From Agrobacterium tumefaciens (GTDB taxonomy: Bacteria > Pseudomonadota > Alphaproteobacteria > Rhizobiales > Rhizobiaceae), in contig NZ_CP115841.1 in NCBI RefSeq assembly GCF_013318015.2, forward strand, positions 434,001 to 498,000: 64,000 nucleotides of DNA, given 5' to 3'. The translations under genes were made by a program, and so were the position numbers. Of the stretch, positions 19,838-29,093 are shown piece by piece (position 1 is the first letter of the stretch; every line of letters starts with the position of its first letter). A model generated the notes under the pieces. The model did no database searches, had not been told where the DNA came from, and worked only from the letters and a program-made list of their open reading frames with translations.

Positions 19838-20815
19838 TTATACCGGCACCAACCGCAGCCGCGTGCCCCACGGATCAATCGCTTCCACAACCTTGTTTTC
19901 CATCTCCACCAGCACATAACCGGCCGCCCGCAGCCGCGTTTTCTGCGCTTCAAGGTCCGTGGGATTTTTGATGGCAAGAGAGAACCAGTCGAGGCCGGTT
20001 TCAGTGGCGTTGCGCTCTTTCGCGCCCCGGCTGTTCCATGTGTTGACGGCCAGATGGTGGTGATATCCGCCCGATGACAGGAAGGAGGCATCCGAACGGG
20101 CATCCTGCGTCGGTTTGAGACCAACAGCTTCCTCGTAAAAGGCGCGTGCGGTGGCAATCTCGCCGACCCGCAGGTGAATATGCCCGATGCGCATGCCGGA
20201 AGGTGCGGCCTCGTAATCGCTCTTTTTGGTGTCGGTCAGCGTTACGAGATCATCGACGTCGAGCGGTTCGGTCCCCATCTTAACCACGCTGCCGCTCCAG
20301 ACCCATGTGTCCTTCGGCCGGTCGCTGTAAACCTCGATGCCGTTGCCTTCGGGATCGTTGAGATAGACCGCTTCACTGACATTATGGTCGGCAAAGCCCG
20401 TGAGCGGCACCTGCCTTAACGCCGCATGTACCAGCCACCGCGCCAGATCCTTGCGGGTGGGCATCAGGTAGGCGATGTGGAACAGGCCGGCTGAGGTGGG
20501 GCTTTCATAATCCGCCGTTGGCTTGTGAACGAGATCAAGCAGGGGAACGGTGCCGGCGCCGAGCGTCACGCCCCGTGCGTTGCGCGCAACCTCATTCAAC
20601 CCGAGCACGGAACGGAAATAATCGATCATCGGATCGAGATCGCGCACGCGAAGCGCCGCCTGACTGACATGCATCGGCGTGGTCAGCGCAAAGGGAAGGG
20701 CGGTGCCTGCACTTGCTGCGGTTGGGTCGCCTTCTGCTCTAAGAGCACCGGCAAGGGCGGTGGCGGCGCAAGAAATTCCGGCAAATTTCAACGTGTGGCG
20801 GCGAGTAAATTGCAT
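19838..20815 (-). CDS. Two-domain VOC (glyoxalase/extradiol dioxygenase-like) protein, exported
   Basis: 325 residues. The start at ATG 20815 gives a leader FTRRHTLKFAGISCAATALA that looks like a twin-arginine signal. Two vicinal-oxygen-chelate modules follow, one beginning HVSQAALRVRDLDPMIDYF and one IGHIHLRVGEIATARAFY, with YLNDPEGNGIEVYSDRP closing the first. This is the CatE-like catechol 2,3-dioxygenase or glyoxalase arrangement. Export of such a protein is unusual, and the reaction is unknown. AAAGAGA lies before the chosen start; an ATG at 20872 would add 19 residues before the signal. Confidence 0.82.
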   Translation of the reverse strand: MQFTRRHTLKFAGISCAATALAGALRAEGDPTAASAGTALPFALTTPMHVSQAALRVRDLDPMIDYFRSVLGLNEVARNARGVTLGAGTVPLLDLVHKPTADYESPTSAGLFHIAYLMPTRKDLARWLVHAALRQVPLTGFADHNVSEAVYLNDPEGNGIEVYSDRPKDTWVWSGSVVKMGTEPLDVDDLVTLTDTKKSDYEAAPSGMRIGHIHLRVGEIATARAFYEEAVGLKPTQDARSDASFLSSGGYHHHLAVNTWNSRGAKERNATETGLDWFSLAIKNPTDLEAQKTRLRAAGYVLVEMENKVVEAIDPWGTRLRLVPV

Positions 20816-21043
20816 GAATAATCTCTTTTTGGGCGATGTGGATGGCTTAGGGAACACTCCGTTTCTGCGCACTACACGAATGCGTCAGTAACGCTGTTAT
20901 TTTGCTTTTGCGGCAATTCTGGCGCGCAATTCGCCGCAATTATGCTGCACTGCGATGTAAACTGGACGTTGTGGCGTTTCCAACATGCTGCCAATGCTGT
21001 AGATGATAGAAAAATGACAACGCTTCTGGGTGGAGAGCGTGGA

Positions 21044-23770
21044 ATGAAAAAGTGGGTTTATACCTTCGGCAACGGTGCTGCCGAAGGCCGGGCAGGTGAC
21101 GTTGCTATATTGGGCGGCAAGGGTGCAAACCTTGCCGAAATGGCAAGTCTCGGCCTTCCCGTTCCCCCCGGCCTCACCATCATAACCGATGCTTGCGCCC
21201 TTTATCACAAGAACGGCCGCGATCTCCCCGAAGAGCTGAAGCTGCAGGTCATGGCCGGCCTTCACGGCATGGAAGCCGTGACCGGCAAGACATTCGGCGG
21301 CAGCCAGACGCCGCTGCTGTTGTCGGTCCGATCAGGCGCGCGTGCCTCCATGCCGGGCATGATGGACACGGTGCTCAATCTCGGCCTCAACGACCGCACG
21401 GTGCAGGCGCTGGGCCACGATGCGGGCGACGCCCGTTTCGCCTGGGACAGTTATCGCCGATTCATCCAGATGTATGCCGATGTCGTCATGGGTCTCGACC
21501 ATGAGCTGTTCGAGGAAATTCTCGAAGATGAGAAGGGCCGGCTCGGCCATGAATACGATACCGATATGTCGGCGGTCGAGTGGCAGCATGTCGTTGCGCT
21601 TTACAAGCAACTGATCGAGGACGAGTTGGGAGAGGCTTTCCCGCAGGATTGCCATGTTCAGCTCTGGGGCGCGATCGGTGCAGTCTTCGCCAGCTGGACG
21701 AACCATCGCGCCGTGACCTATCGACACCTGCACAATATTCCCGGCGATTGGGGCACGGCGGTCAACGTCCAGGCCATGGTCTTTGGCAATCTCGGCTCGT
21801 CATCGGCAACCGGCGTTGCCTTCACCCGCAATCCCTCCACCGGAGAGGCGGAGCTTTACGGTGAGTTCCTCGTCAATGCCCAGGGTGAAGACGTGGTTGC
21901 GGGCATCCGCACGCCGCAATCCATCACCGAGGCTGCGAGGCTGGCGTCGGGTTCCGACAAACCCTCCATGGAAAAGCTGATGCCGGAGGCTTTCGCCGAG
22001 TTCATGGTGATCTGCAAGCGGCTGGAGACCCACTATCGCGACATGCAGGATCTGGAATTTACCATCGAGCGCGGCAAGCTCTGGATGCTCCAGACCCGTT
22101 CCGGCAAGCGCACCACACGCGCCGCCATGAAGATCGCCGTCGATATGGTCGAGGATGGGCTGATTTCGCAGGAAGAAGCCGTCTGCCGCATCGAGCCGTC
22201 ATCGCTCGACCAATTGCTGCACCCTACCATCGATCCCGGTATTTCCCGGCCCATCATCGGCTCCGGCCTGCCTGCCTCCCCGGGTGCGGCAACCGGCGAG
22301 ATCGTCTTTACCTCGGAAGAAGCGGTCGCTGCGGAAGCCGAAGGCCGAAGCGTCATTCTGGTCCGCATCGAAACCAGTCCGGAAGATATTCACGGCATGC
22401 ATGCCGCCGAAGGCATTCTGACGACGCGCGGCGGTATGACCAGCCACGCCGCCGTGGTGGCGCGCGGCATGGGCATTCCCTGCGTTACCGGCGCGGGTTC
22501 GATGCGCGTCGATATGCGCAACAAGGTGCTGATCGGCGTTGGTTGCATGCTGAAACGCGGCGATGTCATCACCATCGACGGCTCTTCCGGCCGGGTGATG
22601 AAAGGTGAAGTGCCGATGACGCAGCCTGAACTGTCAGGCGACTTCGGCAAGCTGATGCAATGGGCCGATAATCTGCGCCGTATGACAGTGCGCACCAACG
22701 CCGATACACCGGCCGATGCCCGCGCCGCCCGTGCTTTCGGTGCAGAAGGTATAGGTCTTTGCCGCACCGAGCATATGTTCTTCGAAGGCGACCGCATTCA
22801 TGTGATGCGCGAGATGATTCTCGCCGAAAGCGAAAAGGGCAGGCGGGCAGCGCTTGACCGGCTTTTGCCGATGCAGCGTTCGGATTTCACCGAGCTTTTC
22901 CAGATCATGCACGGCCTGCCGGTGACGATCCGCCTGCTTGATCCGCCGCTGCACGAATTCCTGCCGAAGAGCGATGGCGAGATCGTAGAGGTCGCCGCCG
23001 CCATGGGCATGCCGCAGACCGTATTCCGCCAGCGGCTGGATGCGCTGCACGAATTCAACCCCATGCTCGGCCATCGCGGTTGCCGGCTTGCCATTTCCTA
23101 TCCCGAAATTGCCGAAATGCAGGCGCGCGCCATTTTTGAGGCTGCGGTTGCGGCGGCGCGCATCACCGGTGCGCCTGTCGTGCCTGAGATCATGGTGCCG
23201 CTGGTCGGCCTCCGGTCCGAACTCGATTACGTCAAGGCTGTCATCGACACTGTGGCCGCCGAGGTGGCGGAAGAGACCGGCATGACGCTCGAATATCTGA
23301 CCGGCACCATGATCGAATTGCCGCGTGCGGCGCTGCGCGCGCATGTGATTGCGGAAGCTGCGGAGTTCTTCTCCTTCGGCACCAACGATCTGACGCAGAC
23401 GACCTTCGGCATTTCCCGTGACGACGCGGCACGTTTCATCAATACCTATCAGCGCAAGGGCATTATTGAACGCGATCCGTTCATCTCGCTCGATTTCGAC
23501 GGTGTGGGAGAACTGATCCGCATTGCCGCCGAGCGCGGCCGCCAGACGCGGCCGGAGCTGAAACTCGGCATCTGCGGCGAACATGGCGGCGACCCGGCCT
23601 CGATCCATTTCTGCGAGGATGCGGATCTCGACTACGTGTCCTGCTCGCCCTTCCGCGTGCCCATCGCGCGTCTTGCCGCCGCGCAGGCGACGCTTGCCGC
23701 AAGGGCAAGGCAGGGTGAAACCGCCAGCAATGTCGCCTTCATTCCGGTCAGGGGTTTGGTTGGACGATGA
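21044..23770 (+). CDS. ppdK: Pyruvate, phosphate dikinase
   Basis: 908 residues, the size of bacterial PPDK. The protein starts MKKWVYTFGNGAAEG after GGTGGAGAG. It has the ATP-grasp domain first, then the swivelling phosphohistidine domain with His468 in TRGGMTSHAAVVARG, then the PEP/pyruvate barrel with GICGEHGGDP holding the catalytic cysteine near the end. It interconverts pyruvate and phosphoenolpyruvate using ATP and phosphate and can serve gluconeogenesis. An earlier ATG (21014) would add ten residues. The 3' end overlaps the convergent lipoprotein gene by 23 bases. Confidence 0.97.
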   Translation: MKKWVYTFGNGAAEGRAGDVAILGGKGANLAEMASLGLPVPPGLTIITDACALYHKNGRDLPEELKLQVMAGLHGMEAVTGKTFGGSQTPLLLSVRSGARASMPGMMDTVLNLGLNDRTVQALGHDAGDARFAWDSYRRFIQMYADVVMGLDHELFEEILEDEKGRLGHEYDTDMSAVEWQHVVALYKQLIEDELGEAFPQDCHVQLWGAIGAVFASWTNHRAVTYRHLHNIPGDWGTAVNVQAMVFGNLGSSSATGVAFTRNPSTGEAELYGEFLVNAQGEDVVAGIRTPQSITEAARLASGSDKPSMEKLMPEAFAEFMVICKRLETHYRDMQDLEFTIERGKLWMLQTRSGKRTTRAAMKIAVDMVEDGLISQEEAVCRIEPSSLDQLLHPTIDPGISRPIIGSGLPASPGAATGEIVFTSEEAVAAEAEGRSVILVRIETSPEDIHGMHAAEGILTTRGGMTSHAAVVARGMGIPCVTGAGSMRVDMRNKVLIGVGCMLKRGDVITIDGSSGRVMKGEVPMTQPELSGDFGKLMQWADNLRRMTVRTNADTPADARAARAFGAEGIGLCRTEHMFFEGDRIHVMREMILAESEKGRRAALDRLLPMQRSDFTELFQIMHGLPVTIRLLDPPLHEFLPKSDGEIVEVAAAMGMPQTVFRQRLDALHEFNPMLGHRGCRLAISYPEIAEMQARAIFEAAVAAARITGAPVVPEIMVPLVGLRSELDYVKAVIDTVAAEVAEETGMTLEYLTGTMIELPRAALRAHVIAEAAEFFSFGTNDLTQTTFGISRDDAARFINTYQRKGIIERDPFISLDFDGVGELIRIAAERGRQTRPELKLGICGEHGGDPASIHFCEDADLDYVSCSPFRVPIARLAAAQATLAARARQGETASNVAFIPVRGLVGR

Positions 23771-24020
23771 TCCGCCGCTCCACCACCACCGGCCGATAGA
23801 ACATGTCGCGGTTCATCTGCGCCTGCCAGGCGCGGTTGTCGGCGCGACGATCCATTTCCAGATCGAGAAGGCAACCCGCCATGGGGTCGGTGCCGGGGCG
23901 GAAACCATAACCCCGGCATGTCGCCTCATCCCGCGCCCGGCGCTCTTCCGGCGTCAGCGTCTGGCAGGCGGTGAGCGCCAGTAGAGCGGTGAGCGAACCT
24001 AAGACGATGGAAACGCGCAT
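23748..24020 (-). CDS. Small lipoprotein of unknown function
   Basis: 90 residues. The lipoprotein signal is LTALLALTAC with the cysteine at residue 19. The mature part begins QTLTPEERRARDEATCRGYG and contains two more cysteines (ATCRGYGF and AGCLLDLEM) before a basic, Arg/Asn-rich tail. GGGAGA lies 5 bases before the ATG, which rules out the longer open frame to 24248. Small proteins of this pattern (TPEERRARDEATC) are widespread in rhizobia; I know of no assigned function. Confidence 0.82.
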   Translation of the reverse strand: MRVSIVLGSLTALLALTACQTLTPEERRARDEATCRGYGFRPGTDPMAGCLLDLEMDRRADNRAWQAQMNRDMFYRPVVVERRIIVQPNP

Positions 24021-24204
24021 TTTGTTTCTCCCAAGAACATGACAGCCGGGCGGCACTTTTATTGCCGCGATTAATACGCCTGATTCATGATCGGGAAAAG
24101 CGGGTGAAGACTGGAAAGTTGCATCGTCCATTATTGCCTGATGCCGCAATCTTCTTTTCACGCCAGGGATGGCCGCGGCCGCCACCCGTTCTTGTTTTGC
24201 ATTA

Positions 24205-24537
24205 TTACTCTGAGTAGCCGTCCAGTATCGTGCCCCTGCTATCTTCAAGCGAGGCGTTGTTGCCTTTCGTGCGCAAAGTGTAGCTATAGTTCGGGTCTAT
24301 TGCGTTATAGACCGCTCCGGACGCCGATATTGTTTCCGCCATAGGGATCATTTCTTCCATTTGTTGGAGGATCGCGAAGCTTTTTCCATCGACGCCGTTG
24401 ACGTAAACTACACGTAGGACTTCGTTGTTGGCGCACGAATAGGATACGGAATCAACAGTTGTTCCCGCTGCTGCGGTCAAATTAGGGAATGCAATGAAGG
24501 AGAAAATACTCAGGAGAATTATAGACAATTTTTTCAT
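24205..24537 (-). CDS. MliC-family C-type lysozyme inhibitor-like protein
   Basis: 110 residues with a Sec signal (MKKLSIILLSIFSFIAF...ALTAA region). The mature domain has the MliC/PliC features: SYSCANNEVLRVVYVNG at its start, SASGAVYN in the middle and LRTKGNNASLED at the end. Such proteins bind and inhibit host c-type lysozyme in the periplasm. No lipobox cysteine is at the cleavage site, so it would be soluble rather than lipid-anchored. Its DNA is clearly AT-richer than its neighbours, which suggests transfer. An ATG at 24567 is a possible alternative start. Confidence 0.75.
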   Translation of the reverse strand: MKKLSIILLSIFSFIAFPNLTAAAGTTVDSVSYSCANNEVLRVVYVNGVDGKSFAILQQMEEMIPMAETISASGAVYNAIDPNYSYTLRTKGNNASLEDSRGTILDGYSE

Positions 24538-24644
24538 ATTTTTTCTCGGTGCAATTTTGTTTTCCATAATTATATTATGATAATTGCAGTTAAAATTGAT
24601 GATTCGCAAATTTATACTTCAATATTTTTGGGATTATTGTCAAT

Positions 24645-24677
24645 GTGGGCGTCGCTAAAGTGATAGCGACGCCCATT
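24645..24677. repeat. Perfect hairpin between the symporter and MliC-like genes
   Basis: Arms TGGGCGTCGCT (24646-24656) and AGCGACGCCCA (24665-24675) around an 8-nt loop. It lies just downstream of the minus-strand symporter gene and may end that transcript, though no T tract follows on either strand. Confidence 0.5.
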
Positions 24678-24729
24678 ATGGAGATATGAAGGTACCACCC
24701 CGGCGGCACCACTTTCAGTGGTTCTTTGT

Positions 24730-26094
24730 TCAGGCAGGAACCGCGTCGCGGTCATCGAGTGCCTCGATGTCCTTGGCGTTGTTGTAGACTGCCTCGTCCA
24801 GAATGCCTTCACGTTTGGCGACGATGGTGGGCACCAGCGCCTGACCGGCGACGTTGACGGCCGTGCGGCCCATGTCGAGGATCGGGTCGATGGCGAGCAG
24901 CAGGCCAACACCTTCGAGCGGGAGACCGAGCGTGGAGAGCGTCAGCGTCAGCATCACCACGGCACCCGTCAGGCCCGCCGTTGCGGCCGAGCCAAGCACC
25001 GAGACGAACACGATCAGCACATAGTCCTGAATGCCGAGCGGCACCTGGAAGAACTGGGCGATGAAGATCGCTGAAATCGCCGGATAGATGGCGGCGCAGC
25101 CGTCCATCTTGGTGGTGGCGCCGAGCGGCACGGCGAAGGCGGCATATTCGCGTGGCACGCCGAGGCTTTTTTCCGTCACGGTTTCGGTGACGGGCAGGGT
25201 GCCGATAGAAGAGCGCGACACGAAGGCGAGTTGGATTGCCGGCCATGCGCCCGCAAAGAAGCGCGATGGCTTCAGGCCATGGGCGAGAAGCAGCGCCGGA
25301 TAGACCACGAAGAGAACCAGCGCCAGACCGATATAAACGGCCGCCGCGTACCAGCCAAGCTGCGAAAGCGTCGTCCAGCCATATTGGTCAACGGCGCGAC
25401 CGAGCAGGCCGATGGTGCCAATGGGCGTGAGGCGGATGACCCACCACAGGATCTTGCGCACGATGGCAAGCAGCGACTGGTTGAAGGCAAGGAACGGCTC
25501 CGCCGCCTTGCCCGCTTTCAGCGCCGCGACACCAAAGGCAATCGACACCACGAGCAGCTGCAACACGTTGAAGTTCAGCAAGGTGCTAGCGGAACCGTTA
25601 TTGACCTTGGTCGAGGCCTCGAGGCCGAACACGTTGGCCGGCACGAGACCCTTCAGGAAGTCGAGCCAGGAACCGGTGGAGGAGGGGGCTGCCGCTGCCG
25701 TATTGGCAATCGCGGTGTTCACGCCCGGCTGAATGACGAGGCCAAGGACGATGCCGATGACCACGGCGATCAGCGCCGTGATGGCGAACCACAGAAGCGT
25801 CTGCCAGACGAGCTTTGCCGCATTGGAGAGGTTCTTGAGATTGGCGATGGAGGCGACGATGGCCGTGAAAATCAGCGGCGGCACCAGCGCGCGCAACAGC
25901 TGCACGAAAATGCTGCCGATGGTCTGCAACGTCACGGAAAGCCAGTTCGGGCTGCCGGCGGCATCAGGACCGATATTGCGCGCAACGAGCCCGAGCAGCA
26001 GGCCGATGACCATGGCGATCAGAACCTGAAAGCCGAAGTTGCGATAAAAGGGTTTTGACCCGGATGAGCGGGCTGGCGTCGTTGCCTGTGACAT
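24730..26094 (-). CDS. Dicarboxylate/amino acid:cation symporter (DAACS family)
   Basis: 454 residues with about eight membrane helices and two re-entrant loops. Family signatures are SRSSIGTLPVT (the serine-rich hairpin), TTKMDGCAAIYP (the TM7 NMDGT-like motif, here KMDGCA) and AIDPILDMGRTAVNV in TM8. It imports C4-dicarboxylates or acidic amino acids with sodium or protons. The KMDGC and DMGRT variations make glutamate/aspartate or an unusual substrate as likely as succinate, so I give no symbol. The chosen start has AAGAGAC upstream; the open frame continues to 26220 without a plausible site. Confidence 0.88.
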   Translation of the reverse strand: MSQATTPARSSGSKPFYRNFGFQVLIAMVIGLLLGLVARNIGPDAAGSPNWLSVTLQTIGSIFVQLLRALVPPLIFTAIVASIANLKNLSNAAKLVWQTLLWFAITALIAVVIGIVLGLVIQPGVNTAIANTAAAAPSSTGSWLDFLKGLVPANVFGLEASTKVNNGSASTLLNFNVLQLLVVSIAFGVAALKAGKAAEPFLAFNQSLLAIVRKILWWVIRLTPIGTIGLLGRAVDQYGWTTLSQLGWYAAAVYIGLALVLFVVYPALLLAHGLKPSRFFAGAWPAIQLAFVSRSSIGTLPVTETVTEKSLGVPREYAAFAVPLGATTKMDGCAAIYPAISAIFIAQFFQVPLGIQDYVLIVFVSVLGSAATAGLTGAVVMLTLTLSTLGLPLEGVGLLLAIDPILDMGRTAVNVAGQALVPTIVAKREGILDEAVYNNAKDIEALDDRDAVPA

Positions 26095-26335
26095 GGCTTG
26101 TCTCTTTTTTATGCAAGAAAACGAGGATAATGCACTTTTTACACGCATTCTCGAAGGAAGGGACGAAGAATACGCCGATTTCCTCAGCAAATAAGGGATG
26201 AGCTTGCGTATTTGTTGCACTGCCGATGCATTATTCTCTTAAGGGGAGATAATGCGGAAAAATATTCCGCTCTATCGTGGGCGCAGCCTTTCACGCGCTC
26301 AAAACGATGTAGGCTGAGGCCGTTGCGTTCCCACT

Positions 26336-26448
26336 CCGTCACCCCGGACCAGATCCGGGGTCCATTGCGATCAAGTCCTTGATCGCGGGAGGCTTCTTTC
26401 AGCATGCAGACGCGCCGTGGCTGGATGCCGGATCAAGTCCGGCGCGAC
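26336..26448. repeat. Composite palindromic intergenic repeat
   Basis: The 507-base gap between the symporter and DUF1499 genes has one inverted repeat at 26338-26363 (CCCCGGA with TCCGGGG arms) and a second at 26421-26448 (GCCGGA with TCCGGC arms), joined by about 55 bases. An open minus frame of 73 codons over it is an artefact of the repeat. I see nothing else in the gap apart from likely promoters. Confidence 0.6.
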
Positions 26449-26601
26449 AAAGGCGGGTTTACGCACTTTACCCGCAGATCAGACGCGTCCTTGTTTTCCT
26501 AACCGCAAATCCGGTCTATGACATCATATGCAGGTGATTCCCTTGCCAGATTTCGGGTGCAACGCTTTTACGCCAATGCGATCTAACGGATATCCGCTTC
26601 C

Positions 26602-27522
26602 ATGACTGTGCGTTTTGTCCGGCCTTTTTCAGTTGCAGCCTATCTTTCCCGCTATCTCGGTATGGCGGCGCTGGCGCTTTTTCTTGTCGCCGCCGGCATC
26701 CACCGTTTCGGACCGTTGACGACGCCCGATCTCGTCGGCCTGCTGATGATAGCCGCTGGAATCGCTTTGGTGGCGATGCTTCTGGCGTTGGTTGGTCTTG
26801 AACGGCTGTGGACCACGGGTGCGCGCGGCGGCCTTTCTGCGCTTGCCGCGCTGCTGTTGTCGGCGCTGCCGCTCGGCGTCGTCGGTTACGGCGCATTTCT
26901 GTACTGGCAGCAGCCAAAGATATACGACATCTCCACCGATCTTGCCGATGCGCCGGGATGGCTGGTGCCGCCCGTTGCCAATCAGCAATGGCTGGCAAGA
27001 CCGGCCACTGTTGCAAAAGCGGACCGGGACGCGCAGGCGGTGGCCTATGCGAGCCTTGCCGGACGCCGTTATGAAGGTGCGATAGACCGCATCTACACCG
27101 CCGCCAAAAAAATGGCCGCCGCCCAGAGCATCCGCATCACCCATACCAAAGGCGTCATCGGCACGGTGGAGCCGCCCTCCGTCGGCGTTCCCGAACAGGA
27201 CAAGTCGCAGCCCACCGAGGAAGCGCCGGTAGAGGACCTGCCCTCCATCGTGCCGGTTCCCATGGCACGGCCGGTCGAGGCACCGCAGCCCACCTTCTTT
27301 AACGGCAGCGGCGTGGTTCTGATGCAGGGCGAAAAGCGCACGCGCATCTGGGGCCTGCGTTTCGACATCCTCATCCGCCTGAAAGAGGAGGCGGAAACCA
27401 CGATCGTCGATGTGCGCGTTGCCTCCCGTTACGGCCCGCACGATCTTGGCATGGGAGCAGCAATCGCAGAAGCCTATCTCGATGCGCTGGATGCGGAAAT
27501 GCAAGGCCTGAACGACAATTGA
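26602..27522 (+). CDS. DUF1499 membrane protein
   Basis: 306 residues. The first 110 contain three membrane helices (around 17-33, 43-63 and 78-100). The rest is a DUF1499 domain outside the membrane, recognisable by WLVPPVANQQW, the central ARTPL-like region and the closing GLRFDILIRLKEE...VDVRVASRYGPHDLG segment. A proline/glutamate-rich insertion (about 195-230) interrupts the domain. DUF1499 proteins have no assigned biochemical function. No operon partners; flanked by palindromic repeats on both sides. Confidence 0.82.
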   Translation: MTVRFVRPFSVAAYLSRYLGMAALALFLVAAGIHRFGPLTTPDLVGLLMIAAGIALVAMLLALVGLERLWTTGARGGLSALAALLLSALPLGVVGYGAFLYWQQPKIYDISTDLADAPGWLVPPVANQQWLARPATVAKADRDAQAVAYASLAGRRYEGAIDRIYTAAKKMAAAQSIRITHTKGVIGTVEPPSVGVPEQDKSQPTEEAPVEDLPSIVPVPMARPVEAPQPTFFNGSGVVLMQGEKRTRIWGLRFDILIRLKEEAETTIVDVRVASRYGPHDLGMGAAIAEAYLDALDAEMQGLNDN

Positions 27523-27539
27523 GGCTTAGTTTCCTTCTT

Positions 27540-27568
27540 CGTCATTCCGGCTCAATGCCGGAACGACG
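27540..27568. repeat. Palindromic intergenic repeat, second CGTCATTCCGG copy
   Basis: 11-bp arms with one G-T pair around the loop CTCAATG. It matches the element at 526-556 in sequence and loop, and again lies between convergent genes. Confidence 0.75.
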
Positions 27569-27644
27569 GGGAAATGCGACGGTGGTTGAATTTTTGAACC
27601 GGATATGATGACGCCGATATGAGCGTTGCGCCCAGACGCCTGCC

Positions 27645-28553
27645 TCACGCCGAAAAATATTCCCCCAGCAACGAAGGCGCACCCTCGGTCCGCACCTCGC
27701 CCTTTTCGATCAGGTCTTCGATATGCGCGAGTACAGAAAGTGCCGCAGCCCCGTGCAGGCGTTTGTCGGTGCTGGCATAGATCACCTTCACCATATCGGC
27801 GATCCGCCGGTCGCCTTCCCGGATGCGCTTCAGAACCGCCCGTTCCCGCATGCGGCGGTGGGCGCGAAGCCCGCGCATGAAGGCTGCGGGATCGTTGACC
27901 GGGCCGCCATGGCCGGGCAGGAACAGCCGGTCGTCGCGGGCGAGCAGGCGCTCCAGCGAGGCCATGTAATCGCTCATCGACCCATCAGGCGGTGCGACGA
28001 TGGTGGTGGCCCAGGCCATGACGTGATCGGCGGAAAAGACGATGCCGCTGCCTTCCAGTGCGAAAGCGGCGTGGTTGGCGGTGTGCCCCGGCGTGTGCAG
28101 TGCCGTCAGCGCCCAGCCGTCGCCGGAAAGGCTCTGCCCGTCGCCAAGTGCCACATCCGGCACGAAAGCCGTATCGGAACTTTCGGCAAAGGGATTGGTC
28201 TCACCCACATGCAGTGGCCGGGCGGCGCGGTGCGGGCCTTCCGCAACTGTGATAGCGCCGGTCGCCTGCCGCAGCCGCTGCGCAAGCGGCGAGTGATCGC
28301 GATGTGTGTGGCTGACGAAGATATGGGTGACCTCGCGGCCATCAAGCGCCGCCATCAGCGCCTGAAAATGCGCCTCATCCTCCGGGCCGGGATCGATGAC
28401 GGCAACGGACCGGTCGCCGACGATATAGGAGTTGGTGCCATGGAAGGTAAACGCGGAAGGATTGTTGACGGTGATGCGCTGGATGAGCGGGGCAACGGGA
28501 ACCGCCTCGCCATAGGCCGGCCTGAAATCGAGATCGAATGCCGGGTCCGCCAT
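27645..28553 (-). CDS. MBL-fold metallo-hydrolase
   Basis: 302 residues. The metallo-beta-lactamase motif SHTHRDHS (HxHxDH) is at about residues 81-88, with further metal ligands in LHTPGHTANH and SADHVMAW, and a C-terminal winged-helix-like segment. This is the layout of the RNase Z/LACTB2 type of hydrolase. The substrate is not predictable; thioesters, RNA or lactones are all used by relatives. The start is set by a perfect AGGAGGT 6 bases before ATG 28553; a TTG immediately before it would add one residue only. Confidence 0.88.
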   Translation of the reverse strand: MADPAFDLDFRPAYGEAVPVAPLIQRITVNNPSAFTFHGTNSYIVGDRSVAVIDPGPEDEAHFQALMAALDGREVTHIFVSHTHRDHSPLAQRLRQATGAITVAEGPHRAARPLHVGETNPFAESSDTAFVPDVALGDGQSLSGDGWALTALHTPGHTANHAAFALEGSGIVFSADHVMAWATTIVAPPDGSMSDYMASLERLLARDDRLFLPGHGGPVNDPAAFMRGLRAHRRMRERAVLKRIREGDRRIADMVKVIYASTDKRLHGAAALSVLAHIEDLIEKGEVRTEGAPSLLGEYFSA

Positions 28554-28755
28554 CAAGACCTCCTGAAATATGCTATGCCACGCAAAGCCGCAGCCTCAGC
28601 CGCGCAATCGCCAAGCCCTAACATGCCATGTCAGGCGCGGCATCCAAAAAGCTTGGATTTTGTGAAAAAATAAGCCGTCAGGTCATTGCCGCGTCGGGCA
28701 GGCTTTGCTAATCAGGCCCGGTTCAGGCAGCAGCGTTTCGCCCAAGCTGCCCTGT

Positions 28756-28830
28756 TGGGGCGTCGCCAAGCGGTAAGGCACCGGTTTTTGGTACCGGCAT
28801 TCCCAGGTTCGAATCCTGGCGCCCCAGCCA
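28756..28830 (+). tRNA. tRNA-Gln (TTG anticodon)
   Basis: 75 bases with encoded CCA. The acceptor arms TGGGGCG and CGCCCCA pair, the anticodon loop TTTTGGT gives anticodon TTG, and the T arm contains GGTTCGAATCC. Confidence 0.96.
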
Positions 28831-28934
28831 TCACTTCCAAAATCAGAACAGCGTGCACAGGTGCCGGCGTGCATCTACCAGCCGAGCTATTTCGCTGCGA
28901 TCCCGGATGTTGTGACGCGCGAAAACCTGTCCTC

Positions 28935-29010
28935 CGTCATCATCAGCCTTGACCCGAGGATCCACAAGCCGTTGAAATCCATGGATACTCGCTAAGAGGC
29001 CAGGATGACG
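28935..29010. repeat. Degenerate palindromic repeat
   Basis: About 76 bases bounded by CGTCAT and GATGACG, with an internal GACCCGAGGATCCA motif resembling the arms at 7760-7846 but without well-paired inner hairpins. It looks like a decayed copy. Confidence 0.45.
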
Positions 29011-29040
29011 CGTGTGTGTTAAAGGCCTGCTTAAACAGAA

Positions 29041-29068
29041 ACGCCGCGCATCCAAAGACACGCGGCGT
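29041..29068 (-). terminator. Intrinsic terminator of mqo
   Basis: Arms ACGCCGCG (29041-29048) and CGCGGCGT (29061-29068), followed on the minus strand by TTCTGTTT, 26 bases beyond the mqo stop. Confidence 0.75.
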
Positions 29069-29093
29069 CCAAACTTAAAATCGCGGCTAAGCC

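Noticed and set aside
26184..26405. 73-codon minus-strand frame
   Set aside because: Formed by a palindromic repeat; no initiation site and no conservation expected.
28686..28952. 88-codon open frame over the tRNA-Gln gene
   Set aside because: It is incompatible with the clear tRNA and has no initiation signal.
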